DNA of 64,000 nt from Ferroacidibacillus organovorans (lineage in GTDB: Bacteria; Bacillota; Bacilli; Alicyclobacillales; SLC66): positions 1-64,000 of the forward strand of contig NZ_LSUQ01000011.1 in the NCBI RefSeq assembly GCF_001642725.1, given 5' to 3'. A program made the position numbers and the translations under genes. The notes under the pieces are model-generated. The model saw only the letters and a program-made list of their open reading frames with translations, was not told the origin of the DNA and searched no databases. Positions 18,047-26,282 of this stretch are shown here, piece after piece; the stretch's first letter is position 1; every line of letters starts with the position of its first letter.

Positions 18047-18117
18047 TTCTTGCACAGCACACCCACTCGCTCTCTGTACAAATCCTATGCTTGTATACCG
18101 CATGAAGTCCACGCGAT

Positions 18118-19617
18118 CTATGGAAGCTCAATGGTAAATTTTGCGCCGCCCATACTGCCATTTTCAGCTGTGATCTTCCCGCGATGTTTTTCAACGATGG
18201 CGCGAACAATCGAGAGGCCAAGCCCCGTCTCGCCTTTATCTCCGTGAAAGAACCGCTCAAACACCCGTTCGACATCTTTAGTGACAAACCCTTCTCCGTC
18301 ATCCTCAACAACGATCTTCGCAAACTCTTCTTTGCGCAGTGTGACGATCACGCGCGAGTGCGCATGGCGAATCGCATTTCCGATCAGATTGAGCAGCGCC
18401 TGAACAATCTTGTCCGAATCGATGTACGCAAGCACGATGCCTTCTGGCAAGTCTGGAACAATCTGAATCTGTCGCTCGCGAGCGAGTGGATAGGCGCGCT
18501 CAATCGTTTTGGTAATGATTTTGGTGAGATTATCATGTGTGAACGTGTATACATCATCCAGTGTTTCCAATTTTGAGAGATAGATAAGCTCATCCACCAA
18601 CCGCTTCAAGCGCACGCTCTCTGCCGCAATGATATCGAGAATGTGCATCGATTCACTCGGTTCAAAGACGCCATCGCGCAACCCTTCTGCGTAGCCGCGA
18701 ATCCCTATGAGCGGCGTCTTCAATTCGTGTGACGCATTCTGGAGAAAACGCTTTTGCCCCTCATCAAACGCTTTAAGCGCGTCCACCATGTTATTAAACG
18801 CATAGGCAAAGTCCTCCCACTCGTCCCCTGTGTGCACCACTGGGACATGCGTAAAGTCACGCTCCTGAACGCGCATGATCGCTTGTTTCAAGAGGCCCGC
18901 TGGCTGCATCAGCGATCTCGCGAGCACGATGCCAACAATTGCCGTGATCAGTGTCGCAATCATCAACCCTTGGGCCACTGCCACCCAAATCTCATAGGTG
19001 ATCCGCTTCATATCACTGAGCTTCGTAAAAAGCACAAGCACTTTTGTGTTTCGATGTTCAATCGTAAGGTTTGGCATCATGATGCTTGGCGGGAAACCTG
19101 GGTGAAGCGACGTGACGGGGACGAGATACGCATAGGAAAATGGTATTGCCACAAACTCAAAGATTGGATTTTGTTGAGGATAAACGCCTGACGCCGTGTG
19201 ACGGCCCTTTAGCGCCATCGCGACGAGCGTGCTCACGTGTTGAAGCAGTGGGAGATCCGCTGCCGTGAACGTATTCCATACAATGTTCCCATTAGGATCG
19301 ACGATGATATACTCGCGCTGAACACTTTGAGCAGCGATCGTCACGAGCGCGCGGCTTGTAGGGGGGGTCGCGTGACGATCCTCAAGCGTTTGCCCATATG
19401 CGCGAAACTGCTTGATGATCACCTGTCCATCACCGATCAGGTTATTGCGCGTCGAATCGATCACATACTGGGAGATCGAACGATTCGTCAGATAACCTGC
19501 GAGCGCAAGAGAGATCATCACAATCACCAGATAGACGACCACCACTTTAATTGCAATCGGCATGCGCATTCGAAGGGAAAACCCGATGCTGCGTCGCCCG
19601 CTTAGCTTACCCTTCAA
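18118..19617 (-). CDS. Membrane sensor histidine kinase
   Basis: Partner of the response regulator encoded just upstream. Order: transmembrane helix at about 20-42, an extracytoplasmic sensor region of about 170 residues, a second helix near 215 (GLMIATLITAIVGIVLA), HAMP, the dimerisation box FLQNASHELKTPLIGIRG with the phosphorylated His near residue 295, and an ATPase domain with LIGNAIRHA, EDDGEGF and GLGLSIV. 499 residues. The TTG at 19617 overlaps the regulator gene by 11 bases; an ATG at 19569 is an alternative start. The signal is unknown. Confidence 0.9.
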   Translation of the reverse strand: MKGKLSGRRSIGFSLRMRMPIAIKVVVVYLVIVMISLALAGYLTNRSISQYVIDSTRNNLIGDGQVIIKQFRAYGQTLEDRHATPPTSRALVTIAAQSVQREYIIVDPNGNIVWNTFTAADLPLLQHVSTLVAMALKGRHTASGVYPQQNPIFEFVAIPFSYAYLVPVTSLHPGFPPSIMMPNLTIEHRNTKVLVLFTKLSDMKRITYEIWVAVAQGLMIATLITAIVGIVLARSLMQPAGLLKQAIMRVQERDFTHVPVVHTGDEWEDFAYAFNNMVDALKAFDEGQKRFLQNASHELKTPLIGIRGYAEGLRDGVFEPSESMHILDIIAAESVRLKRLVDELIYLSKLETLDDVYTFTHDNLTKIITKTIERAYPLARERQIQIVPDLPEGIVLAYIDSDKIVQALLNLIGNAIRHAHSRVIVTLRKEEFAKIVVEDDGEGFVTKDVERVFERFFHGDKGETGLGLSIVRAIVEKHRGKITAENGSMGGAKFTIELP

Positions 19618-20311
19618 GTTTGTAGCCGTACCCCCAGACCGTGACGATCTCAGCGATCGATTGCGCCTGCGTCAGTTTTCGCCGAAGACGTTTGACCAAA
19701 TCGTCGATGGCGCGCTCATCACCGATAAAATCGTAGCCCCAAACCTGTGTGAGCAACTGTTCGCGCGTAAATGCGCGGCTTTTATTTTTAATAAAGTAGG
19801 CGAGCAGTTCAAATTCTTTGGTAGTAAGGACGAGGTCGCTTCCCGCCGCGATAATACGACGTTCATCATCCCGCAGTTCGAGATCCGCACAAGCGGGATA
19901 CGTCGCCGTCGCACCGTCTTGCACAGATGCGGCGCGCGCTCCATTCAATCTGCGCAAGACGGTGCGGACGCGCGCGACGAGTTCTCGCGGCGAGAACGGT
20001 TTAGAAAGATAATCGTCGGAGCCAAGCTCAAGGCCAAGGACGCGATCCACCTCTTCATCCCGCGCGGAAACCATGATGATCGGAACTTCTGTGCGTGCGC
20101 GCAGCCACCGGCAGAGATCGTATCCGCTGGTGCCTGGAAGCATGATGTCAAGGATCACCATATCAGGGAGATTCTCAACAAGAGCTGGCATCGCCGAATC
20201 AGCGTTTGCAAAGCAGGTGACCGAAAACCCTTCGCGCAAAAGGTAGCGCTCCATCACGGTTCGCACACTCTCGTCATCGTCTATGACAAAAATTCGCTGT
20301 GCGGTCTCCAT
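19607..20311 (-). CDS. OmpR/PhoB-type response regulator
   Basis: Receiver domain with the acidic pair (FVIDDDES), phospho-Asp in MVILDIMLPG, Thr/Ser (IIMVSARDE) and Lys (YLSKPFSP), followed by a winged-helix DNA-binding domain (FELLAYFIKNKSRAFTREQL, ERAIDDLVKRLRRKL). 234 residues. GGAGGTGAG precedes the ATG by six bases. It is the first gene of a run regulator - kinase - ytvI - DUF402. Targets cannot be inferred from the sequence. Confidence 0.93.
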   Translation of the reverse strand: METAQRIFVIDDDESVRTVMERYLLREGFSVTCFANADSAMPALVENLPDMVILDIMLPGTSGYDLCRWLRARTEVPIIMVSARDEEVDRVLGLELGSDDYLSKPFSPRELVARVRTVLRRLNGARAASVQDGATATYPACADLELRDDERRIIAAGSDLVLTTKEFELLAYFIKNKSRAFTREQLLTQVWGYDFIGDERAIDDLVKRLRRKLTQAQSIAEIVTVWGYGYKLEG

Positions 20312-20369
20312 CGACGCTCACCTCCATAAATCGATCTGTTGCACCAACGGAATCTCTGCGCTTCGTCTT

Positions 20370-20555
20370 TTACAACAAGCCGCGCTTGCGAAACGCCGCT
20401 TTAAGTACAAACCCCATTGCCGCAACGGCAAGTCCAATTCCTAAAAGGACCATGGCCAGCGTAAAATGAGCGTCAATTTGAACAGAGCCCACAGCGAGCA
20501 ACGTCATCGCACACAGCGAGATGAAAAAAAAGAGAAGTTTTTTCGATTTTGTCAA
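20370..20555 (-). CDS. Small membrane protein, DUF5325 (YlaF) type
   Basis: A 61-residue protein beginning MTKSKKLLFFFISLCAM with two membrane helices (about 5-27 and 30-52) and a basic end FRKRGLL. Size, topology and start resemble B. subtilis YlaF. The TTG at 20555 is chosen because GGGTGATC lies about nine bases ahead; the frame is open much further but would run into the upstream regulator gene. The gap to that gene is 16 bases. Confidence 0.7.
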   Translation of the reverse strand: MTKSKKLLFFFISLCAMTLLAVGSVQIDAHFTLAMVLLGIGLAVAAMGFVLKAAFRKRGLL

Positions 20556-20571
20556 AATACAGATCACCCTT

Positions 20572-21264
20572 TCATTTCGCGTTGCGCATCGCATCCATGG
20601 CGCGCCTGCGATAAAGTTGAATATGACGTTTTGCCGACTCACCGTCTTGCACGGCGATCGAGTCATAGAGCGCGCGATGAAGCGTAATCATCTCATCGCG
20701 AAAGTCTTCATCCATCAACAAGAGGTTCATCACGCCTGTGAGCGGTTGGTAAAGGATGCGCAAAAGGTTCACCGCAACCTCATTTCCCGCACACTCCGAG
20801 AGCGTAACGTGAAACTGCCGCTCGCACTCCATCATTCTTCCTGCGTCTTCACGACTCGCCTCCATCATAAAAAGCGTCTCCGAAAGAAATTCGCAGTCTT
20901 GACGCCGTCTGCGCTGTGTCGCTTGTTCAACGATGCCGCCTTCAAGCCACATCCCTACTTCAAGCAGCGCGCGTGCGTCAGACGCAGCCAATAGAATTGC
21001 GGCGTGAATCGGTCGCAAAAAGGAATCCAGAGAAAACGATTTAACGTAGATTCCATCACCGTGCCGGACCTCGATCAACCCCGCGCCGACGAGGACACTG
21101 CACGCTTCGCGAACCACCGCACGCGACACCGCAAACATCGTCGCGAGTTCTTCGAGCGTCGGCAACCGCTGCCCCGGCTGCCACTCACCTCTCATGATCA
21201 TCGACTCGATCTGGTCTGCTACGCGTACATAGCGCGTTTTAGATAAATTTTGCACATTTGCCAT
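20572..21264 (-). CDS. GntR family transcriptional regulator, FadR/FCD type
   Basis: N-terminal winged helix (RVADQIESMIMRGEWQPGQRLPT, quoted in part; ELATMFAVSRAVVREA; GLIEVRHGDGIYV) followed by an all-helical FCD ligand domain (ARALLEVGMWLEGG, ECERQFHVTLSECAGN, LHRALYDSIAVQDGESAKRHI). FCD regulators usually bind carboxylic acids. 230 residues. No ribosome site precedes the ATG, which falls about where transcription should begin, so the message may be leaderless. A palindrome between the -35 and -10 positions suggests autorepression. The small YlaF-like gene follows. Confidence 0.9.
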   Translation of the reverse strand: MANVQNLSKTRYVRVADQIESMIMRGEWQPGQRLPTLEELATMFAVSRAVVREACSVLVGAGLIEVRHGDGIYVKSFSLDSFLRPIHAAILLAASDARALLEVGMWLEGGIVEQATQRRRRQDCEFLSETLFMMEASREDAGRMMECERQFHVTLSECAGNEVAVNLLRILYQPLTGVMNLLLMDEDFRDEMITLHRALYDSIAVQDGESAKRHIQLYRRRAMDAMRNAK

Positions 21265-21270
21265 ATGCGT

Positions 21271-21295
21271 ATTGTATCGCGTTTGTAGACAAACG
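21271..21295 (-). promoter_or_regulatory. Promoter and likely operator of the FadR-type regulator
   Basis: On the minus strand TACAAT (21276-21271) is a good -10 box; the 7-2-7 inverted repeat CGTTTGT-AG-ACAAACG (21280-21295) lies in the spacer just before it. A repressor bound there would block the polymerase. The -10 ends six bases before the ATG. Confidence 0.5.
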
Positions 21296-21327
21296 GGTAT
21301 GGTGAACTTTGCTTTGAATGCGCACGT

Positions 21328-21633
21328 TTAGCACAGATCTCCCTCATAACCGGTAAAGGCGACACGAAATGAATCCTCCACATCATCGTAATACACCGTA
21401 ATCGGTTCGCGAAGGAGTGCCGCAGTAAATGGATCAAACACAAATGGAATTCCTTTGACCTGAATCTCTTTGTCTCGTTTCATACGCTCATCCAGAGCGA
21501 TGCGAAGCCGCATCCCACCTCAGCCAGGCGACGCAGAAATGCGTACACACAAACCCTCTTCCTGCTCCTCTGCAAGCACGGATTGCAAACGCAAAGCACC
21601 CTGTTCAGATAGCTCAATCGAAAGTAAGCTCAA
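21328..21633 (-). CDS. HesB-like selenoprotein (in-frame TGA read as selenocysteine)
   Basis: A 101-residue protein of the HesB/IscA-like fold. The sequence runs MSLLSIELSEQGALRLQSVL, EGLCVRISASPG-U-GGMRLRIALDE, KGIPFVFDPFTAALL, VYYDDVEDSFRVAF. The TGA at 21522-21520 stands exactly where HesB-like proteins have a conserved Cys (or Sec), before GG and the IALDE block; both sides are in one frame with no other fault. HesB-like selenoproteins are a known prokaryotic family. Start TTG 21633 has GGAGGAG seven bases ahead and overlaps the mutY 3' end by 20 bases. A hairpin after the TGA is described separately. Alternative: a nonsense mutation, unlikely given position and the second case at 33.6 kb. 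Confidence 0.82.
21481..21519 (-). promoter_or_regulatory. Candidate bacterial SECIS element in the HesB-like gene
   Basis: Downstream of the TGA (minus strand) two hairpins can form: GATGCG-GCTT-CGCATC (21514-21499), and CAT-CGCTC / GAGCG-(U)-ATG with loop TGGAT (21502-21481). The second places its apical loop 26-30 nucleotides after the TGA, has G at the second loop position and a bulged U, all features of bacterial SECIS elements. The two share bases and exclude each other. Confidence 0.6.
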
Positions 21634-22723
21634 AACTGTTCTCCTCCAGATCGTGCAGCATACGTACAAAAAGGCGCGCAAAAGGGAGCGGCGCTCGATC
21701 TTCACTCGACATCATTCTACACGAAGTAACGCATTCATCCGATGAAATGTGAACCTCAATCAAGCGCGCGCGCCACTTTTGATGTGAAAAAACATGCTCG
21801 TATACGCCGCGATCGCGCAGTTCAAGCGGTTTTTTTACGCCCCGCGCGGACAGTGCGTCCTGAATCCACGCATCCTGCACAGCCACTTGTTCATAGGCAT
21901 GCTCAACTAGTGGGAGTTGCCACAGGTTGGCAAGCAATCCAATGGCTGGTCGTTTCTCGATGGCCAGGCGGCCACCTTGCCGAATGGCCAGCGCCACAAA
22001 CTCCCTTGTCGGGATCGCCCCTTTGGGACGTTTAATCGGCAATTTGAGGTGGATGCCCTCTCGCAGCCCTGCGCATTCAACCGCGATCGGACACGCGTCA
22101 CACTGTGGATTTTTCGGCAAGCAAAGGGTTGCGCCAAGCTCCATCAGCGCTTGATTGAACTCTCCTGGGTCTGCCAGATGGACAAGCGTTTGGGCACGCT
22201 CTTTCATATAATTTCTAGCTTGCGCCGTCGCGAGATCCTCCTGAAACCCATCAACCCGCGACAAGACACGCATCACGTTTCCATCAACCGCCGGAAGCGC
22301 CTGGCCATATGCAATAGACATCACTGCGCCTAGTGTGTACTCACCCACACCCGGGAGACTGGCAAACGTTTTTGCGTCGCGCGGAACGTGGTTTCCATAG
22401 TGTTCCTGAAGCTCGCGCGTTGCTGAGACGAGATGGCGTAGTCTGCGATAGTAACCAAGCCCCTCCCAATACTTGAGCGCTTCCTCATCTGGCGCTTGCG
22501 CAAGCGCCTCAACCGTCGGAAACCGCTCAATAAATCGATTGTAATAGGGAATGACCGTCTCCACGCGTGTTTGCTGTAACATTACTTCAGAAACCCAAAT
22601 GAGATACGGGTCCTTTGTCTTGCGCCACGGAAGATCGCGCGCCACACTCCGAAACCAGACTGAGAGGGCGTCCGCGATACGCTGATCGCGCATTGCATCT
22701 TCGTCGATTTGTTTCCCTTCCAT
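21614..22723 (-). CDS. mutY: A/G-specific adenine glycosylase
   Basis: Removes adenine mispaired with 8-oxoguanine. N-terminal HhH glycosylase domain: RDLPWRKTKDPYLIWVSEVM, then LQQTRVETVIPYY with the catalytic Glu, LPGVGEYTLGAV and VDGNVMRVLSR with the catalytic Asp; the iron-sulfur loop is C-x6-C-x2-C-x5-C (CLPKNPQCDACPIAVEC). A C-terminal NUDIX-like domain (AIRQGGRLAIEKRPAIGLLANLW) recognises 8-oxoG. 369 residues. AAGGATGG precedes the ATG. Its last 20 bases overlap the HesB-like selenoprotein gene. Confidence 0.95.
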   Translation of the reverse strand: MEGKQIDEDAMRDQRIADALSVWFRSVARDLPWRKTKDPYLIWVSEVMLQQTRVETVIPYYNRFIERFPTVEALAQAPDEEALKYWEGLGYYRRLRHLVSATRELQEHYGNHVPRDAKTFASLPGVGEYTLGAVMSIAYGQALPAVDGNVMRVLSRVDGFQEDLATAQARNYMKERAQTLVHLADPGEFNQALMELGATLCLPKNPQCDACPIAVECAGLREGIHLKLPIKRPKGAIPTREFVALAIRQGGRLAIEKRPAIGLLANLWQLPLVEHAYEQVAVQDAWIQDALSARGVKKPLELRDRGVYEHVFSHQKWRARLIEVHISSDECVTSCRMMSSEDRAPLPFARLFVRMLHDLEENSFELTFD

Positions 22724-22858
22724 CGTCTATGCCATCCTTCACAAAATCCATTCATGTCATGTACGTATGAACTCGTCTTTCCAACTTCATACTAGAAATA
22801 CGAATGCAAGCAAGATGTCGATCATGGAACGCATCACCCGACAGAAAGCAGGTTATCG

Positions 22859-23053
22859 ATGAGCGAATTTAAAGCAGCTCCACTTGAATCAAGTGATCTC
22901 TTTGCACTTCATCAAATGGAACAGGCATTAAGCGAAAAACTTGGAACCCCGATTGTGCTCGTCGCCTATTCCTCCAGCGAGGCAAAAGGAGACCGTTTCC
23001 ATCTCCAAGCAGACTACGTCAAGCAAAGCGCGTATGCGCAGCATGATTTGTAG
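22859..23053 (+). CDS. Small soluble protein of unknown function
   Basis: A 64-residue protein (MSEFKAAPLESSDLFALHQM...) with a helical, acidic first half (FALHQMEQALSEKLG) and a strand-like middle (TPIVLVAYSS), ending in TAG. AGCAGG lies before the ATG. No family recognised. It stands between mutY (divergent) and another small gene on the same strand. Confidence 0.6.
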   Translation: MSEFKAAPLESSDLFALHQMEQALSEKLGTPIVLVAYSSSEAKGDRFHLQADYVKQSAYAQHDL

Positions 23054-23187
23054 ACCATCTTATCGCTCAAGTTTACCATAGCTGCCCACACGCCGCGCAG
23101 TGTCTTCAAGGCAAACGGAGTGGCAAAAGATACCTCATTAACGCATGCCGGTTTTGGGAAACCTACGACCGACAGGAGGTGTTCGCC

Positions 23188-23382
23188 ATGTGGGGGATCG
23201 TAGATCGCGTTTACAATCCACGGCGTAACGTTCACAAGGGACTTGGCATGATGCCCACCCTTTTGTTGGGGGCAGGCGTCGGTATCGCTGCATGGGAGTT
23301 CGCCAAACGGCGTGCCACGCCCGAGATGACCACGACCAAAAGCATGATGAGCGCATCAAATGTCGACGAAGATCTGTTTTGA
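23188..23382 (+). CDS. Small protein with one membrane segment, unknown function
   Basis: A 64-residue protein beginning MWGIVDRVYNPRRNVHKG, then a hydrophobic glycine-rich stretch MMPTLLLGAGVGIAAWEFAK, and a polar Thr/Met/Ser tail. The shape recalls short YrzQ/DUF3918-type proteins of Bacilli, but the match is not firm. A consensus AGGAGGTG site lies eight bases before the ATG at 23188. A strong terminator follows at once. Confidence 0.6.
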   Translation: MWGIVDRVYNPRRNVHKGLGMMPTLLLGAGVGIAAWEFAKRRATPEMTTTKSMMSASNVDEDLF

Positions 23383-23396
23383 TGTGTTTACTTTGC

Positions 23397-23425
23397 AAAG
23401 GGGCCTTGCTGAGCAAGGCCCCTTT
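23397..23425 (+). terminator. Intrinsic terminator
   Basis: A 13-base perfect stem (23397-23409 with 23413-23425) with loop TGA, G+C-rich core and a T run at its end, 14 bases after the small membrane protein gene. Confidence 0.85.
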
Positions 23426-23490
23426 ACTCGAAAACAAAATTGGACTTCGCAGATTACCATTCAGCAGAAAAATGTGTATACTATCCTCAT

Positions 23491-23502
23491 ACATTATAAT
23501 GT
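23491..23502. promoter_or_regulatory. Palindrome over the -10 box of the GntR/UTRA gene
   Basis: ACATTATAATGT is a perfect 12-base palindrome; it contains TATAAT (23495-23500), 37 bases before the ATG of the regulator. It may be an autoregulatory operator. No good -35 box is seen. Confidence 0.35.
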
Positions 23503-23536
23503 TACTACAAATTCAATCGGATGCGAGGCGATCACG

Positions 23537-24265
23537 ATGCCATCCATGCGATCCGTCCACCCTCTCTACGTCCAACTGAAGGCGTCGCTGCTGGAGCGAA
23601 TCGAGTCAGGCGAATGGCCGTCTGGCCAAATGATTCCAACAGAGCAGGAGTTAACAACTCTTCACAATGTGTCGCGCACGACCGTGCGCCAAGCCATTCG
23701 CGATCTCGTTGATGCAGGTTATTTGATTCGCCAACAAGGCAGAGGCACCTTCGTTCAGCGAAAAGTGCACACGCAATCCACGCACTTATATGGTTTCATG
23801 GAAGAGTTGGAGCAGGCGAATCAGCCCATTTCCATACGCGAGTTTCAGGCCACCGTGATTCCGGTGAGCGAGCGCATCGCCTCTTTGCTGCGAATCACGC
23901 CACGGCAGAATGTGCTTTTCGTATCGCGGGTCATCTGTACGGATGGCGAGCCCCTCTTTTATGACGAGAGCTACCTCCCAGAAGACCTTCTGGCGCGAAT
24001 CCGCACACAAGGCGCCACGCGCTCTCTCTACAAACTGCTTGAGGCTGAAGGAATCTCCATCGCATCCGGTGAACAAACTGTAACCGCCGCCTTGGCAGGC
24101 CCCTTGCGCGCGACGCGGCTCGCGTGCCGGGCCGATGATCCTGTCCTGCACGTGGAGCGCATCACCGAAGATGGCGCGGGTCGCCCAGTCGAATACTCCT
24201 CCGTTTCTTATCGGGCCGACCGCTATGCGTTTGCGGTCAAGTTAACTCGCCAAGAGACGATTTAA
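23537..24265 (+). CDS. GntR family transcriptional regulator with UTRA domain
   Basis: Winged helix at the N-terminus (HPLYVQLKASLLERIESGEW, MIPTEQELTTLHNVSRTTVR, QQGRGTFVQRK) and a UTRA ligand domain (SLLRITPRQNVLFVSRVICTD, GEPLFYDESYLPEDLL, DDPVLHVERITEDGAGRPVEYS cut short, SYRADRYAF). HutC/FarR-type members sense sugars, amino acids or related acids. 242 residues from ATG 23537, which has GAGG nine bases ahead; the open frame upstream runs through the terminator and is not used. The next gene is an MFS exporter on the same strand, 89 bases on, likely its target. Confidence 0.9.
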   Translation: MPSMRSVHPLYVQLKASLLERIESGEWPSGQMIPTEQELTTLHNVSRTTVRQAIRDLVDAGYLIRQQGRGTFVQRKVHTQSTHLYGFMEELEQANQPISIREFQATVIPVSERIASLLRITPRQNVLFVSRVICTDGEPLFYDESYLPEDLLARIRTQGATRSLYKLLEAEGISIASGEQTVTAALAGPLRATRLACRADDPVLHVERITEDGAGRPVEYSSVSYRADRYAFAVKLTRQETI

Positions 24266-24340
24266 GTGAGCGTCAAAGAAAGAATGAGTAAAATTCGCAC
24301 ACCTATCCGATTCCAGCGTCACGCCGAAAGGAGACAGGGC

Positions 24341-24358
24341 ATGTCCCGCTCACGATGA
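24341..24358 (+). promoter_or_regulatory. Five-codon leader cistron overlapping the MFS start
   Basis: The only strong ribosome site before the MFS gene (AAAGGAGACAG) serves an ATG at 24341 that encodes MSRSR and stops at TGA 24356-24358. The TGA overlaps the MFS ATG (ATGA). The pump would thus be translated by re-initiation after a mini-peptide. Alternatively the same site serves the 24355 ATG directly at long spacing. Confidence 0.35.
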
Positions 24359-25839
24359 AAGTTCGAGAAAACATCACTGCCAATCTCCCCCTCGCTGGAA
24401 TCTGCGCGAAAACCAATTACCACTGGTATGTCGTTGCCACGGTCTGTATCGGGGCGTTTATGGCGGCGCTTGACGGCAGCATCATTACCGTTGCCCTGCC
24501 AACGATCACCCGACAGTTTCACGTCACCTTGAGTGCGACAGCGTGGGTTGCACTCGCCTATCTCTTAACCTTGACGGCGCTGCTCACCGTGTTTGGGCGG
24601 ATTGCCGATCTCGTCGGAAGAAGACCGCTTTATACGATGGGCTTTGGAATCTTTATCGTGGGCTCCGCGCTCTGTGGCGCCGCCCAATCCCTCCCGTTTC
24701 TCATTGGCGCGCGCGTCTTACAAGCCGTCGGCGCCGTAATGCTTCAGGCGAACAGCGTCGCGATCATCACAGCGGCAGTTCCCTCGTCAGTGCGCGGAAA
24801 AGCGATCGGCATTCAGGGGTCGGCACTTGCTGTCGGATTGTCACTGGGGCCTGCGATCGGAGGGCTTCTGATCAGTGCATTCGGCTGGCGCTCCATCTTC
24901 TACGTCAACGTTCCTGTCGGCTTGATCGGCACGACGCTCGCCGCGCTCATTCTCCCGCTCGACCAGGAAAAGGATCAAGCAACAAGAGGCGTTTCTTTTG
25001 ACTATCTCGGTTCGCTATTGCTCGCAGTCTCGATCGTGTCCGTGATTCTTGGACTCAACCAAGGAAATGAGAAGGGTTTCGGTTCTCCTTACATTCTCTC
25101 ACTCTTTGCGTGCGGCGTTTTGAGTAGCGCTCTCTTTATTTGGCAAGAAAAACGTCACCGCGCGCCGTTGGTGGATCTGTCCCTTTTTAAAATCCCGACG
25201 CTAACGTGGGGAAACGTAAGCGGCTCACTCTCCTACGCACTCATGTACGGTATTCTTTACATCATCCCGTTTTATTTTGAAGAAGTTCGAAAAAATCCAT
25301 CTTCACTCTCAGGACTTCTCACCACGCCGCTTCCGATCGGCATGATGCTGCTCGCGCCAATGGCCGGACGCATCGCCGATCGACTGGGCTCTCGCATTCC
25401 AACGGTGGCAGGCATGACACTCGCCACACTTGGCGGTCTCTCTTTATTACTGTTATCTTCAACTGAGCCACTCGTATGGATCATTATCGCACTGCTCATT
25501 ATCGGCATGGGCATGGGGGTCTTTACGCCACCCAATAACAGTTCCGTCATGGGCAGTTCGCCGCGCAACCGATTGGGCGTAACCTCTGGACTTCTCAATA
25601 TGTCGCGCTCCCTTGGTCAAAGCTTCGGAATTGCGTTTGCGTTCGCGCTGTATCAAGGTGTAGTTTTAGCGGAAGGTTACTCTCCATTGAGTGCGCCAGC
25701 GCGCATCCTTTTGCCCGGTTTTCACATCGCATTCGCCGGTGTCACGGCGCTCGGACTCATGGCGGCGCTAATTTCCATGTTTCGCGGCAAGGTTCAACCA
25801 CTTGCAGATGCGGATCGCGAACACACCATCGAACTCTGA
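24355..25839 (+). CDS. MFS multidrug exporter, DHA2 (EmrB/QacA) family
   Basis: Proton-driven drug efflux protein with about fourteen helices, 494 residues. DHA2 signs: FMAALDGSIITVALPTI (motif D1), WVALAYLLTLTALLTVFGR with the loop GRIADLVGRRPLY (motif A), GARVLQAVGAVMLQANS, and GSALAVGLSLGPAIGGLLI (motif C of antiporters), then NMSRSLGQSFGIAFA. It follows the GntR/UTRA regulator and is probably controlled by it. The start overlaps a five-codon leader. The substrate is unknown. Confidence 0.9.
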   Translation: MKVRENITANLPLAGICAKTNYHWYVVATVCIGAFMAALDGSIITVALPTITRQFHVTLSATAWVALAYLLTLTALLTVFGRIADLVGRRPLYTMGFGIFIVGSALCGAAQSLPFLIGARVLQAVGAVMLQANSVAIITAAVPSSVRGKAIGIQGSALAVGLSLGPAIGGLLISAFGWRSIFYVNVPVGLIGTTLAALILPLDQEKDQATRGVSFDYLGSLLLAVSIVSVILGLNQGNEKGFGSPYILSLFACGVLSSALFIWQEKRHRAPLVDLSLFKIPTLTWGNVSGSLSYALMYGILYIIPFYFEEVRKNPSSLSGLLTTPLPIGMMLLAPMAGRIADRLGSRIPTVAGMTLATLGGLSLLLLSSTEPLVWIIIALLIIGMGMGVFTPPNNSSVMGSSPRNRLGVTSGLLNMSRSLGQSFGIAFAFALYQGVVLAEGYSPLSAPARILLPGFHIAFAGVTALGLMAALISMFRGKVQPLADADREHTIEL

Positions 25840-25859
25840 TTGATGAAAAAAGCAATAAA

Positions 25860-25908
25860 CGTCGACCTGAGTATCCCCGCACAGGCGAGCATTCAGGCCG
25901 ACGCTTTT
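25860..25908. terminator. Terminator between convergent genes
   Basis: An 11-base stem with one mismatch (25860-25870 with 25893-25903) and TTTT at 25905-25908, between the MFS gene and the minus-strand gene that ends at 25931. Confidence 0.55.
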
Positions 25909-25930
25909 ATCATCGATTCATTGCGTGAGT

Positions 25931-26173
25931 TTATGCTTTGAGTGAAGAAAAGAAAACGTACGCGACGAGGGGAAGCGCGAGAAAGACATAAATGCGCAAT
26001 GCCCACATCAGGGTGAGCACGCCTCGACCCAACTTCTTTTTCCCATACGGCACGGCGCGATATTGGCTCAATTGAGAGGGTTCAAGCACAGCAGATAACT
26101 TCTTCAGTTCTGCCTGATCCTGACTTGATGGGTTTTGCACGCCAGACCCAAGCTCTTCTACCGTGAAAGACAT
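25931..26173 (-). CDS. Tail-anchored small protein, unknown function
   Basis: An 80-residue protein (MSFTVEELGSGVQNPSSQDQ...) with a polar first two thirds and a single C-terminal hydrophobic segment (RIYVFLALPLVAYVFFSS), preceded by basic residues (PYGKKKLGRG), as in tail-anchored membrane proteins. ATG 26173 follows GGTGAGG at four bases; a start three codons up is also open. No family recognised. Divergent from the cardiolipin synthase gene. Confidence 0.65.
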   Translation of the reverse strand: MSFTVEELGSGVQNPSSQDQAELKKLSAVLEPSQLSQYRAVPYGKKKLGRGVLTLMWALRIYVFLALPLVAYVFFSSLKA

Positions 26174-26282
26174 TTTCCTCACCCCACTGTTTCACCAATT
26201 TTGCTGTCTTTAGAATACCACCACTTTTAACTGAAGGCAAAACTTTTTCCTAAGCACAACATTGTTGTATGCAGGAAAGCGA

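Noticed and set aside
23360-23536. N-terminal extension of the GntR/UTRA regulator
   Set aside because: The extension would be translated through a strong terminator hairpin and upstream of the -10 box.
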